DNA of 64,000 nt from the NCBI RefSeq assembly GCF_050436995.1, contig NC_134764.1, positions 3,162,001 through 3,226,000 on the forward strand, written 5' to 3'. The position numbers and the translations under genes were made by a program. Below, piece after piece: positions 1-12,419 of this stretch (position 1 is the first letter of the stretch; every line of letters starts with the position of its first letter). This DNA comes from Anticarsia gemmatalis. Its lineage: Eukaryota > Arthropoda > Insecta > Lepidoptera > Erebidae. The notes under the pieces are model-generated. The model had not been told where the DNA came from. It did not search any database and worked only from the letters and a program-made list of their open reading frames with translations.

Positions 1-794
1 ACTTTGATACTTATTACGATGCGAAATTTTAAATTCAAGGTTTAATGTATTTATTACGCGATTATTGCATCGACACCATTTAAAATGATCCGAGTTGTAA
101 TAAATAAATTACTTCCCTAATTATTTGCAACATTGCCTGAAGGCAAACGCAAAAAAGCTTACATTTTAGTGCCCATTTAATATTTTAGACTAGTCATGGT
201 GAGGTCAAATGATCTTTTAATGATTTTATCTTCGCATACTGAAGAAGCGTTTAAGAGAAAATCGCCTAAGGTGTATAATGTTAGTCGATAATCGAGAGAC
301 GCGAGTGAAATAGTGTCACCCTATATGTGGCTTTTGTACGGAAACTTGTTGAGTAGATTTCTAACATCACATAAGATGAGTATGGAGTAAAGCTATGTTC
401 ATAATAATAAACTACTTCATTTTAATAAAATTCATGTCGCATTGACTTTTATTTTAGAACTAAGTTCGTAATCGTGTAACTAATCAGTCCGGCCATCAAA
501 AAAGGAATAAGAATCCATAAAAAGGATATTTTTGACAGCAGAAAATCTGCTTGTAAATTATTTGTAATAAGGTTACAAAGTTATGGAAACATTATGTAAT
601 CATTTGTTACAAGCATAGAAAACCGTAATTACACGCAATACTTTTTACATAAATCAATCAATGCTGTAAGTTACTTACGAGATTAACAGTTTTTACCTAC
701 TTTAATTTATAATTAATTAGCAAAAAACGCAAGTCGAACGCACAAAGAATAAGCACTTAAAATTCTTTAATACTTTTATACTACATTCATTGAA

Positions 795-869
795 AATAGA
801 ACTAAAGAAAAACTAGGCATTTTCAAAGTTAGGCACTTTGAAAATGCCTAGTTTTTCTTTAGTTCTATT
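795..869. repeat. perfect 34-bp hairpin with 7-nt loop
   Basis: Positions 795-828 and 836-869 are exact reverse complements over all 34 bases, separated by the loop TTAGGCA. No target-site duplication is evident at its edges. The perfect stem suggests a young fold-back such as a small palindromic MITE, or a source of small RNA if transcribed. It does not look like a classical miRNA precursor, because the stem has no bulges and the loop is very short. Confidence 0.85.
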
Positions 870-2874
870 GTCATAAAAAAAAAAACCAACTGTCAAAACT
901 TCGCAAGGGTGAAAGGTCAATGACCGTTATGTGTTTAGTTTGAAGGATATTCCTTAAGTGCTAACTCATTTCAACCGCATTTCTATTTAAAGGGTGATAT
1001 CAAACTCATATGACACGAAGGTCATTATTTCATAGTTTTAGTTTATGAATAAAATTTATTTATGGTTAGCGTCTAGACACTATGTATCATAAAATGTAAG
1101 AAACTGTGTAAAAGTATCGTAATTGCTACACAGAGCACGTTAAAATCTACACGCTATGTACTTTTTGTTCGTTGCTTGTAAGAAAATGGTCGAAATAAGT
1201 ACAAAAAAATACAGAGAAGAAACATAACCGTAGTTGCCAACGTAATAGTAGAGAATGAAAAAAGATCATTACTTACGGACAGTTTTTTCATCAAAAGTAA
1301 AACACAACAACCCAAGTAAAAATGACATTCAAAGTCGAAAAAATTAAAATATTTTTTTTTACTTTATCCCTATACTTTGGCATTTATTTTCTTCCCTTGC
1401 ATCTTGCAAAAATAAATCATTTTTCTTTTTTTATTCATTTCAATCTTTTAAGGAATTGGAAAATTATTACCTACATAACCCTATAATCATACTGTATCAC
1501 AATAAACCAAGAATGCTACTTAGCTGTAGGTAAAAAAATAGAGAAGCAGAGACGTACCTGCCTACAGTTACGTAGTAAATTTAGTTAGCAAATTACACAC
1601 TTTCCTCCATCCTAAAAAGTCAGGATATCCACACTACCGGCTGTCACTACACGTGCTATTAACTCGCAGACGGTGAGTCGAAAGCAATTACTTAACTGTC
1701 GATCATCGATACATGACTCGACATAAAGATAAATATAATTTTAGCTTCCATTGTATGGCTTGTGTTTTGTTTACTACGTTTTTTTACATGAAATAAGGTA
1801 GCTTTTTCCTTTATTTTGGATATTTTTAGGCCTGAAACAAAGAACTTTTGAAAAGTTTTCTACCTTGAGTGGCTTACTTAGGCTTAATTGATTGACTTTT
1901 CCATTCACGAAATATCAAGCAATTAATGCAATAAGCAAAAGATTTCTATGCACAAAATATTCTTAAATTAAAGTGCAAATTCAAAAGATTCTAATAGTAC
2001 TTTCAACAAGTCAAACACGTTAAAAGTAGAGCCTTATTAACGACCAATTTTCTTTTTCACAACCAGCTTGATGGGACATTGCTGCAAGCTGGGACATTTT
2101 CCATCGATATAATATAAAAGTATTGTCGCGTAATAATGAAAAGACTAATAAAACAAAAAGCCGTGAGATCCAAAAATAACCGACCATTAATCATACGACA
2201 TTCCACATAATCAAGTTTATTTAAAACTTTCATTTGTCAATCAGGATGTCCGCTTAAAAAAAGTAGCCTAAACTACGCAGGTCTTAATACTGGTTACTTA
2301 CATAACCGAACTATTTTCGATATCAACATTAAATTAAAAAGTAATTAGATTAGGATAAACAAGGTGTGGTCGTTTTCGTAATAATTAAAAGATTGATGAA
2401 GACAAAACGATGTTGTGATATAACATCCTATTTCTTAATCATGTTTATAAATACTAGTTTTGAAGTGGATTTTTAGGTTTTTTCCCGTATAAATCGATTT
2501 TATTATTGATTAATCTATTATTGGCGGCAATCTATCAACTTATTTCGACTCTACAATATGTTATAGTGACTTTTTTGATAATAACCATAAGTGCTATTCA
2601 AATCCTATATATAAAAGCGATTAAGATAAGTCTATGTTTTAACTTATGATCATTATTATATAATGCACAATACAAAACTGGTAGATTGGGTAGGAACGGT
2701 AGTGTACAATAAAACATTAGATGATTAGGAAACTATAAACGTATTTGACTGCCTGTCTTAAAATACATTTAATCGGTTCTATATCCCAAAGAATAATAGA
2801 TAGTATTAAACACTAAACTGATAGTAAACCGTTGATTAGCAACAGTATAAACGTGTCTCTATAGCCGATGTTTT

Positions 2875-3030
2875 ACGAAGGCATCTCGGCTTTCTCCGTG
2901 TGAGAACGTCGAGGCGGGGAGACGGGAGACGCGGCACAATGCGATGAAACGTGATGCGCCCGCGCACTACACGTCAACTGCGCACTATACTACGTCATTT
3001 CACCTGTGGATTGTGGGCGGTATTATAGCA
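2875..3030. promoter_or_regulatory. GC-rich island with CRE-like direct repeats
   Basis: This block is far more GC- and CpG-rich than its surroundings. Near 2960-3000 it holds two tandem, imperfect copies of a unit like GCGCACTAYAC..ACGTCA. The second copy contains a full TACGTCA half-CRE and the first a CACGTCA. A GC box-like GTGGGCGG follows at about 3013. No ORF of note is present. It may be a promoter or enhancer inside a long transcription unit; this is inferred from composition only. Confidence 0.35.
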
Positions 3031-3639
3031 CCTTTGTGAGAATTAGAAAACATGTATGTAATTAATATTGTTGGTAGATAATTAAATTATTGTCTTAATT
3101 TATCGTGTAGTGTCGTTGCAATTAGTTTTTAATTGCAACAACTACCTTTTGTAGCGCAATCACAAATTAAAGAGGAATTCAAAGTTGACCGTGTGTGAGT
3201 TGTCCATTAATATTTATTTATTTATATTTTTATATTTAATTAAGAGTGTAGAGACATTTTCACATGTAAAACTACGATGTAATTATCAAAGGCCGAATTT
3301 TACTGCCGTACTGCTATATTAAAAAAGCGGGAAAGTATGAAAAATATGTAATAATGAAAGAAAAAATACCTAGATAGATTTACGTACAAAACAGAGGGGG
3401 CGAAGAATTGCGCAGACAGTGTCTACTAGACACGTACAAATTACACACACTATCGATTGCATTCAATGTAATTAATCAATACGGACATACACGCACTCCT
3501 TGGGGAATTACACAGAGGTACATACGAGGCTATATTTAACACACGATAGATATATTATCTTTTGAGTCACTCGGGCAATAATGGCGCATTACATCAATGG
3601 TAGATTCTGTTGTGTGAATTAAATTAAAGGTTTTTTAGT

Positions 3640-3765
3640 AATGGGACTGTTTTGTGGTGTTCGAACTGACGGTCTCTTTTTCAGACGCGACGTTCTCTAC
3701 GCTAAGTTATTATCAATATGACAGTTGTTAAGCCATGTCAAAGGCTTGAAAGCAGATTGAATCAT
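3640..3765 (+). repeat. degraded 5S-type SINE fragment
   Basis: The stretch running from 'tggtgttcgaactgacggtc' to 'gttaagccatgtcaaaggc' matches, in the same order and spacing, the middle and 3' part of the better preserved element at 5866-6165. The 5S-like head is not recognisable here, so this is a 5'-truncated, diverged copy. Confidence 0.5.
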
Positions 3766-4974
3766 TTTGATACTTATGTCTACTGACCACAGAAATATGT
3801 CAAAAGTTATGTCATGATCAACTATGACACTGCGTTGACCGCAATAAAAGTAAAAAAAACACATGTCAAAAACTTTCGGATGAATAACTATATAAAAATA
3901 TAAGAAAATAATGTATGCTCAATGCTTGTTGATATGATAGTCAATCAGTAGTCAATAACAGTCAATCAATGCAATGATTCAGTCTCGAATAGACATTAGC
4001 CGTGAGAATCGTATCAAGTAGTCTGTTCGTGTATTAATGGCAAGAAACATCATTAATCATAGGATTCATAGCATTGTATACAATCGATGTTTCAGTAAAA
4101 GTTGTGCTAAGAAATGTATTAATATTTAGACGATTTCCTTTGTGTAAGTAAGTCGTAGTCACATTTGATTGTACTTTTATAATGGAGAAATCATTTTAGA
4201 TATCGTGATATTTTTTTAACTTTTATAATAAAGAAGACATTGAAGGCAATGAAACTTTAAACAATAATGAGCAAATGATAAATGAAAAGATAGACAAAAT
4301 TAATATTTTTCTGAACTTCTTCTTCTGTCGTGTAAACCTAACTCATTTGCTCTATTCACTATAAAAAAAAGTTAGGAGCATTTTAGCGGGACACAAATCG
4401 AAAATTTATACTTCCATAGTAACTATTATTTAATCTGAGGTGTCAATAAGATAAATAGGAGTATGATATAGAGCATATTATTATTATACCTACCATATAA
4501 TTATTCGGTTTCATGACTATGGTAAACATTTTCTGATTTTAAACTGTTAAACTTTATCAATGAAAATTCAATGACTTTCTGAATTTATCCATTTAACTTT
4601 AAATTGGAAAGTGACTGTTACTTATAATAGAAAGGAAGCAGCTATAGTCATTCTTTAATATTTTCCTTTTATATTACAATGTATGCTAAATAGCGAAGTT
4701 ATTATGAGATAGAAAGTGCTGATACAAAGATCAATCTTGTAAATCCGTTGTTAACTTATCAATGAGCGATGAACTACAATGGCGATAAAAATCGTTTAAT
4801 CTTGTAATCTAAGAAGAAACTGTGTCAGTCAAATTATTGTAGTGCAAAAAAGAAAATATTTTCTTTCTATTTAAAGTTATAAGTATAAAAAGTTATTGAT
4901 AAAGTATCGTATCGTTTTTGTTGCAGCATTAAACGTTTTTCCAGTGATATGTACATATATCTTTTATTACATTT

Positions 4975-5145
4975 TTTATACCCGTCCCCTACGGGAAAAG
5001 GCGTGATTTTTTGTTTTATGTTATAAAAAAAATACCCCTTACTGTCTCACTGTTGGACTAGAGTCTCCTCCCAAACGAGGAAGGGGTCAAACCTTGAGAC
5101 CGCCACGCTGGCCAAGTGCGGGTTGGGTAACTTAATGTATCCTTA
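4975..5145. repeat. two SINE tails side by side
   Basis: At 4980-5025 'ccctacgggaaaaggcgtga' is the 3' tail of the common lepidopteran tRNA-derived SINE (plus orientation). From 5040 to 5125 the order 'ctgtctcactgttggac', 'tcctcccaaacgagg', 'accttgag' and 'ccacgctggccaa' is the 3' half of a second SINE family in minus orientation. Both are remnants without a Pol III promoter. Confidence 0.6.
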
Positions 5146-5577
5146 TATGATCAGTCAGAATCAATACGGATAATCAAATCAAATCAAGCGCGCACTCGAC
5201 GCAGACACGAACAAAACCTATGCAAATATATTTTTTACTACACTGCACGTTCGGTATTCAAAACAAAAACGCTAGCACGCGAATTTCGCGGTATTCAGAG
5301 CGACAAGTGACGATCTCGTTTTAATCGTAAAAAAAATAACAACATAATAATAGTCTTTGTTAAAGACTGGCTGAAAGTGCTGTGACCTTGACCGATGAAA
5401 GTGAAATGGCGAAGACGGTAGCGATTATTTTAAACAAACCATTGCAATTTGGCGCCATTATTTATTTTTTGTTTGCTTGCATTGTTAATCGTTAAGGAAA
5501 ACTTTTTAGAGTGAAATTGGATTTTCTTTTTATGTCTGTGTATTATTTATCTTCTTATTATCTCTTTCGTAAGCACA

Positions 5578-5603
5578 AGTCTCTCTCTCTCTTTCCCTCG
5601 CTC
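5578..5603. repeat. short CT microsatellite
   Basis: A run of CT dinucleotides (tctctctctctctttccctc) forms a small pyrimidine tract. No function is evident. Confidence 0.6.
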
Positions 5604-5865
5604 TAAGTCAATGCTATTCTGTGTACTAAAACTACTGACCAATACAATTGACTCCAAGATCTTTTGCAGGTTCATTGTTTATCAATTGAAAAAATGCGAG
5701 TTTCGTCAAAATAATGCTAAGCGAACAAAACAACGTTGACCTTCAACTTGACTTCTGTTTACTTGTATTTTATTAGATGATTGATGATGTTTTTCGTATT
5801 ACTTTGCACAATGGAAGAAAACATCGAGTAATCGAATTTATACGTCAGGTCCTTTCAAAACTAGT

Positions 5866-6165
5866 CAGTTGCGCTCACCGATCGGTAAACGGTCTGTGGG
5901 TTAAGCAGACCTTGGCGCGGTCATTCCATAGATGGGTGACCGCATAGTGGTATTTGAACTGGGCGTCTCCCTGCTTTGAAGGATACGTAAAAAGTCGGTT
6001 CCGACTGTTGTCAATTAAGGATACAGTCGTTAAGTCACGTCAACGGCGTCCAGGCGGCTTTACCAACTTTGGTGGTTGACCACTAACCATACGATAAGTG
6101 TTAAAAAATATTCCTTCTATAAAAAAACCGCATGTGCTTTTGCAACCTTAGTTCTCTGATTGATT
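5866..6165 (+). mobile_element. 5S rRNA-derived SINE (SINE3-like)
   Basis: The 5' part, about 5876-5945, follows the internal region of eukaryotic 5S rRNA: CGATCGG, then GGGTTAAGCAGA (5S has GAGTTAAGCAAC), then GCGCGGTCA, then ATGGGTGACCGC (5S has GGATGGGTGACCGCC). These are the box A/IE/box C positions of the 5S Pol III promoter. The body runs through 'gttaagtcacgtcaacggcg' and 'gaccactaaccatacgat', and ends near 6165 with a short ATTG repeat tail, as many SINEs do. That it is a SINE3-type element is inferred from the 5S-like head plus the repeated body; a second degraded body copy lies at 3640-3765. Confidence 0.65.
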
Positions 6166-6169
6166 GATT

Positions 6170-7700
6170 GAAAATTGAATTTGTGCCGACCTATTTATTT
6201 CCAAACAATGATAATTTGCCCGAAGCATTAGACATGACCTGTATTCATCGTGACATGCACACATGTAAACATTGCACACGGTCTATGTATGTGTGAGTGT
6301 ACATAGACAAATTGTTATTGTGATGACAAGTAAGGTCACTTCGTCTTCATTGGTATTACCAACCAGTTTAAAGATGCTGAGTAATTTAGAAAAATAAAAT
6401 AGTTCACATTGAAGATTAAGCCAAAATTAGAACAAGTCACTTTGAAAGGTTCTTCGTGAGCGAAAAAAAGCAAGTAATCTAAAACAGTAGCGCGATTCTC
6501 TACCACTATCGACTATCGACAATCAGCTATCGAGAAATTTTGAATGAAAATCTGATCAGCGCCTCTAGCGGGTCCCTTAGGGACTATTTTTGCAGTTCAT
6601 TTAAAATCACAAACTCAAGAGATTTGACAGAACTCACTTGAGAGAATCGCGCTACAGGAGTTAAATGTGTTTATTTTCGTCCTTTCTTAGGGCGGGGCGA
6701 CTAGATTTAGAATGAGGTGAACAGCATTTAAGAAGGTGGACCTGAGTGCTGTCACGGCTTTGCATAGAGCCCACAACATAATATAGCATAATAAATATTT
6801 AATTTGACCTAAACGTGTCACAAATGTACGCAAAGTCATAGGACTAAAGAAGATTGTAATTATTTTTTAATCGACTTCAAAAAAAAGGTACTCAATTCGA
6901 CGGTTTCTTTTTTAGATACCTATATGCTTAAAACTATATAATTATTTGTTTCCTAAATTAACAGTTTTTGAAATAAATTAATATGATATTTTACTGACAT
7001 GTGTATGTAACATAATTTGAACTTTATTATCTCTTATGACCGGATTGAGACTAACAATAAGAATTATCATAAAAACAATTTAGTGAAATAAAGATATTAT
7101 TTTAATTAAATAAAACATGTATTTCCTAGCCTGTATAATTTAAATATAAGAACATGCAACGGCATTTCAGTGTACTACCTCGTCTAATAAGAGGTGGTTT
7201 AACCTGTCACCGCTTGTACGTAATTAGAAACATTAAGTAGTTAAAGGGAGTATTAAAAGATTTTGCTGTCAAAACTTTGACCATTTGAATGGAAAGGATT
7301 TTCTTCTAGTCACAGTTTATTCTCCTCTAAAATCAATTATCTTAAGACTGATATTACGTTTTTGTCTTTAGATACTTCTACTAGAGCTAATATCTTTTAG
7401 GCCTTGGCACAGCAGAAAAAAGGAAGACACATAGGTACAAATTTTAGTTTTCCGGTAATACACAATATTTTTTTAGCTTAATAAAATTTTGCCCCTTGCG
7501 AATTGCCCAAACAGTAGAATAAGTTATTAAAAATATCTTTAAGTTATATGTCATTCTTCTTCTTAGCACATTTTTTTAAGCCTAGATCTTTTCTTCCATC
7601 ACCATGTTCTGACAAAAAAGAACTGTAATACATCATTTTCCACGCCCAATCTTCTGACAAATACCATTCACATCATAATCACGTTCATTTTCAAATAAAT
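6170..7700. other. non-coding stretch, nothing recognised
   Basis: AT-rich, with stops in all frames and no recognisable repeat of useful length. The nearby CpG-rich block at 7.73 kb is listed separately. Confidence 0.6.
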
Positions 7701-7727
7701 TCATAAGTAAATAGTAAAAGGACTGGG

Positions 7728-7808
7728 TTAGCGGCTGCGCCGGTAGAACCGTGGAACGGCGACGCCACGACCACGCATGCGTGGAATGCGGTCACCCGGT
7801 GTAAACAT
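7728..7808 (-). other. small GC-rich ORF (26 codons), doubtful
   Basis: A GC-rich island of about 80 bp in AT-rich DNA contains a complete minus-strand ORF from ATG (7808) to TAA (7728). It encodes 26 residues beginning MFTPGDRIPRMRGRG and ending RFYRRSR, with roughly a third arginine. The start context CGAAATG is good for insects, and many codons end in G or C, unlike random local sequence. I recognise no family. It could be a small secreted or regulatory peptide, part of a 5' exon, or a chance ORF inside a CpG-rich promoter. Confidence 0.2.
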
Positions 7809-7809
7809 T

Positions 7810-10530
7810 TCGCTTGAATCGCCTCCATTTACTTAAGACCTTTTATACTAATTATATTTAGTATTAGGACTTTGATTTGAAGCTAACTTCCTAAATGTTC
7901 TATACGGGCTATCTCTAAATAAGAAAAGTTTGAGATCTAATGCACGACAGTGCGGCAATGGTTAGAACTGATTGCTAGTTCACTGTCAAGATATAGCCAA
8001 AGGCAAAATAAGAAAAGAAAATAGTAACATTGTACAAATTTGTAGACCATCTTCAGTAACTTGAATTTGGTTTATTATCTCATAGATCCGTTTATCCACT
8101 TTTCTATAACATGTATATAATTTAGTTTAACAAGGAAAAATTAAAATATCACGCAATTATTAATATCTATTCACTACTATGTCACTTTAGTACATCATTA
8201 TCAGTTGCACATGCACTATAGATATTTGTTCTACATAGCTAAATAGTGTTATAATAGCCAGCAGTTAGCGGCTAATGATAACCGGGGTCGTTGAACCCAC
8301 TGACAAACACATGTTTACTAACAAATACATATTTAAAACTTCCTGCTTAGTCCTTTGTTATAATTTTCGTTTTGTGAAACTAGAGAAATAATTCCCCATC
8401 ACTTTCGACAAGTAAGTATCTATAGAGAGATTTTGTTTCAAAACACAATTATTTCCTACTTGTTTCAAAGGAACTTTTTTTAACGTAATTTTTATGTTCT
8501 AAAGTTTCGTTACTTGATAGTGCCGAGTATAAGAAATCGCGTTACATATTGCTTGAACTGATAAGGAAAAAAAAAACGGTCTGCTCTATCAATGTGAACA
8601 CATCTATCTGCGATTTTACTATTTAACGACATTGACTGCTCAATACGGAATTAGTAAACAAGATAATAATATATAAAAACAAGTTACACATTTGACATCA
8701 ATAAATAATCTCACTGTCAGCAATAAACTATCAGGTTTTTCGTACATACATTCACACAATCACAGGAAACATAAGATTTCACTCAACGAGAGAAACTTAA
8801 CAAATCAATGAATGACAGCTATCCATATAAGCTAATATTTATTGAAGATGATCGTAATTCTGTTTTATCGACAAATAAGGTTTTATCATAATTTATGGCG
8901 GACATACTCGGGTATTTTCTGGTTTCCCTTTGACTACAAGTATTTATACCGATATTAGTTGTAAACTTTCTATATATTAGACGCTAGATTAGATTATTAT
9001 AATGCAAATAAAAAATTGTCTTAAGTATTCCAATCATTTTAGCATCGGCAATGAAAGTATGAGATTATTTTCAATTAAATTGTATTGTTTTTTTTTACGT
9101 ACAACAGGAACAACGCAAGGGCCTAACATAGAGAAATAAGTACATTCAATAAGGTATAATCTTAAGCCTTAATGAAGAAGGATTATTCTAGTACCTCTTC
9201 ATGCTGATTTTTCCTTATCGCACTTGCAGTGTCAGGAATACAACTTCAAAAGTGTCATCACGAATTTCCAGGAGTAAACATAGGAAGGTAATTACCTGAA
9301 ACAAATAAAAAAGATAGTGAAAAAATGCACAACAATAAAAAAATAATGAAGCTCTTTTACATACGTACAGTTAGTTAATATATTGTTTTTTTTTAATAGC
9401 CCTTTATGTGTCCCACTGTTCGGCAAAGGCTTCCCCTCTTTCCTTCCAAACCTGTCTGTCCTGTGCCATGCTCCACCATGATAGACCCCCAAATGCTCAC
9501 ATTTAAGTATATTTCTGAATATTTTCGGAACACACTACCTACTTTACTTTTCTTGGAAGTAAAGTCTATTTAAAACTGAGCCTCAATTTCTTTTCAAATC
9601 CCCAACCTCAATTACTCGAAGCAGACATAAGTCGAATTCTTAACGCATCCGTCTGCATTAGTATAAACACGGGCTACTTTAAATTACTCGCCAGTGAGGC
9701 GGTCACTCAGATATCGGAAAACTCGAATTAGCCATGCGAAATGTTAATCTTGTAGTAGGGTCTCCATCGTTACAGCGAAACCAGGATTTGTCAGATAATT
9801 TGAATACGACATTATTCTATTAGGACGGTTTTTGTAGTCAGAAATCTGTATTTTCATGAATAAATGTCACACTTTTGCATATTTCCAGATTTATGTATTA
9901 GATCATAAAAATTACTAAGAAGAGAAGACTGAAGATAGACATACGGTTCTTAACTATTGAGAATAGTTCGAAATATAGTTATAATATCTACTTCAAATGT
10001 TTCTTTCGACTATTATACTTTTTTCTAACAAGTGAATGATTTCATTTTCAAAGATTTTAAAACTCCACATTGCTAATTAAACCATGTCCCAACAGAATCT
10101 GGTTTCTTTTAAATATTAATACACCATACACTTTTCAATTAATAACGTAGGAAATGAGGGTTAGACAATAAGGACAAGAAGAAGAAGACACTACATCTTT
10201 TTCAACAGTTGTCTTTCCCAGATCGTAGTGCGTAGTGTCCGGAGCGTATAAATCGCATGGCAATCGTAATCCGAAGTGCATTCTTTGCACTTATTTACGG
10301 TTACATGCAAATAAAGCACTAAAAATGTCTTACTTCTTAGAACTGGGGGGAATGTCTGTCCATCGCTCGATTTAACCATAAAACTCTTTTACGAGACTAT
10401 TTTTATAATCCATAGATTTGTTTCACGTGGTGAATGTAAATATTTATGAATGTATTCATGTAGTAAAAGGGTAGTAGGTGTAGATTGAGTTTGTTTGTAT
10501 TAATTGGTAATGTTAATTGTGCATTTAACT
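7810..10530. other. non-coding stretch with weak SINE remnant
   Basis: No supported gene. Positions about 9400-9480 (tgtcccactgttcggcaaagg...) are a diverged remnant of the SINE 3' half also seen near 5.1, 16.9, 19.1 and 25.4 kb. The remainder is AT-rich and unremarkable. Confidence 0.5.
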
Positions 10531-10790
10531 ACTGACTGCCCCTGTGACACATTCGGAAGTGTATCCGATTGTCGATTATGAGGTCGTTGTCGTGGTTTGA
10601 TTCCCGGGTCAGCTAAAGTCCTATTGGTATTTGTTAATTTATATTAGGATGTTTCTTAATAGTAGCCCGGAGTTTAGTAAATAGCAAAAGGTTCCGCTTA
10701 CATATGGAACTAACATTGTTAATGGCGAAACGTGGGTGTATTTCAGGTATAGCAGGCGTCAGATTATGTATGTATGTAACTACTATATTA
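10530..10790 (+). mobile_element. tRNA-derived SINE, near full length
   Basis: The element opens with 'actgactgcccctgtg', reaches a good Pol III B box at about 10598 (GGTTTGATTCCCGGGTCAG), then the body 'tttcttaatagtagcccgga', 'tatggaactaacattgttaa' and 'aaacgtgggtgta', and ends in an ATGT repeat (tatgtatgtatgtaa). This order matches a common lepidopteran SINE whose usual tail is 'cctctgcctaccccttcggg'. Here the tail just before the ATGT repeat is eroded, and the A box is degenerate. Confidence 0.65.
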
Positions 10791-11203
10791 ACAAACTAAA
10801 AAAAATATTAAAGTAATAATCAATTTAAGTTCATACAATTTTATAAGCAAAATAATCTGCGACGAAAATGAATCATAACTAGAATTATCTCAAAAAATAT
10901 TCCCATTCTCTGCTCCTATTTGCACAATAAATTAATTACGCAATTGCTCTGATAACTTTATAATAGATAGTAAGGAATGATAAGTAGTAAAAACAAAAGA
11001 ATACAAAGTGGGGTTGTGCGGAAGTTGCATAATTTCATACATAACACTCAGATCGGTCAGATTGTGTGTGAAAAATATTGTTATGCGTTATTGTAATGTA
11101 ATACATATACTTTGTATACTTTTCTGAAGATTCATAAAAAAGTAGAATAAACATGTAAAGCAGGTTGTTTTACACAATGTAATAAAAGAAGTCGAACTCT
11201 GAC

Positions 11204-11295
11204 ACGATCTAAGTTCTATCGTGAGAAAGGGATAGCGCTAGCTACATAGAGGTTGTATAGCGTTGTCCCTTTCTAAAGACGGAACTCGAATCGTT
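11204..11295. repeat. imperfect inverted repeat (MITE-like)
   Basis: The arms at 11212-11240 and 11258-11286 share AGTTC, GAAAGGGA and AGCGCTA/AGCGTTG blocks in mirror orientation around a 17-nt centre. The symmetry extends weakly outward. This fits an eroded miniature inverted-repeat element; the family is not determined. Confidence 0.5.
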
Positions 11296-11999
11296 ATAAC
11301 ATGTTAGTGCTCAAAACACTTTATTTTACTTGAAAACTGAATCAAGATTTTCAATCAAAACTATCCTACTCTTTTCATATTATTGCTTTATCTCAAAATA
11401 TTGTTAGCCTAATGAAATACAACTCATTAATTTCCTTAACGAAATAACTTTATTGTTAAGAAGTTGTTACCCATAGATAAAAGTAAAGGGATCTATAGAC
11501 AATAGTTTACCGATTACAAATGTTTCCGAGAACACAGCTTGACCTATGGGTTTCATAGAATTATTTCACATAGCTACATTCAGATCATAGCTAAATCTAA
11601 CTTAACTATCTATACTTACTGGAATCACGAACTCTTACACATAGGCAGTTGAAACATATAAACTCAGTCAAAAACTGAAGAGATTAATTGCGAAGTGAAT
11701 AACATATTTTCCAGTGAGAGTAATCTTGATGTTAAGAAATGCATGTTTGTTACTTCTTCACACAAAAACTACTGGATTGATTTTGACAAAATCTAACACA
11801 AAGGAAGGTTATATTGGATACTGTTACCCCGGGAAATCTTTCTACGCAAACGAAATCGATGGCATAAACTAATATACAATATTTCTGATTCTTGTGATAC
11901 GTAACACGTATCTATAAAAAAAACCCACATATGCCTTTCAATTATAAAATATTCAAGTAAAAATCAAATAGCATCTTGAAAGCTTTTATTGAGCAGCAA

Positions 12000-12105
12000 T
12001 CGCTTACATACGCCAGTGCGCATTATACGCTGTTCGCACATTGCGCAAGGATCGCAGTGTGCGCATAAATTACGCAAAAAACAAGAAGCCTGCGCGTAAC
12101 ATGGC
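12000..12105. promoter_or_regulatory. cluster of TGCGCA motifs
   Basis: Within about 90 bp there are AGTGCGCATTA, TTGCGCAAGG, GTGTGCGCATAA and CTGCGCGTAA. TGCGCA is the half-site bound by NRF1/Ewg-type factors. The cluster stands out in AT-rich sequence but could be coincidental. Confidence 0.25.
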
Positions 12106-12419
12106 TATCTGTTAGTCATTTGCACTAAAACTTATATTTGCAAGACATTTGATTCGCCATAAAACGATGTTATTTTGATAGAAGCACTCGTTGACATCAC
12201 TTAGGTTACATAGTAAATGTGGAATAAAGTTAAATTGCGTTCTGAAAATAGCGACCGATTTGTATAATATTTTGATAAATTGATGAGATCAGATAGTATG
12301 AAGACTATTTTACATATAAAACCCAGCACAAAAACAGATGTAGAGAGACGTCTCTGTTTTAAAAGAATGTGGTAAAATATGGATACCAAAGTATCACTAA
12401 ATAATCAGAGGTCATTTTT

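Larger units (their letters stand above)
1..3635. other. non-coding AT-rich stretch
   Basis: No open frame of convincing length or composition is seen on either strand. Apart from the perfect hairpin at 795-869 and the GC-rich block near 2.9 kb, both listed separately, this is low-complexity AT-rich sequence of the kind found in long insect introns or intergenic DNA. Confidence 0.6.

Noticed and set aside
5876..5945. 5S rRNA gene or pseudogene
   Set aside because: Only the internal part resembles 5S rRNA. The ends do not, and the sequence runs into a repeated SINE body and tail.
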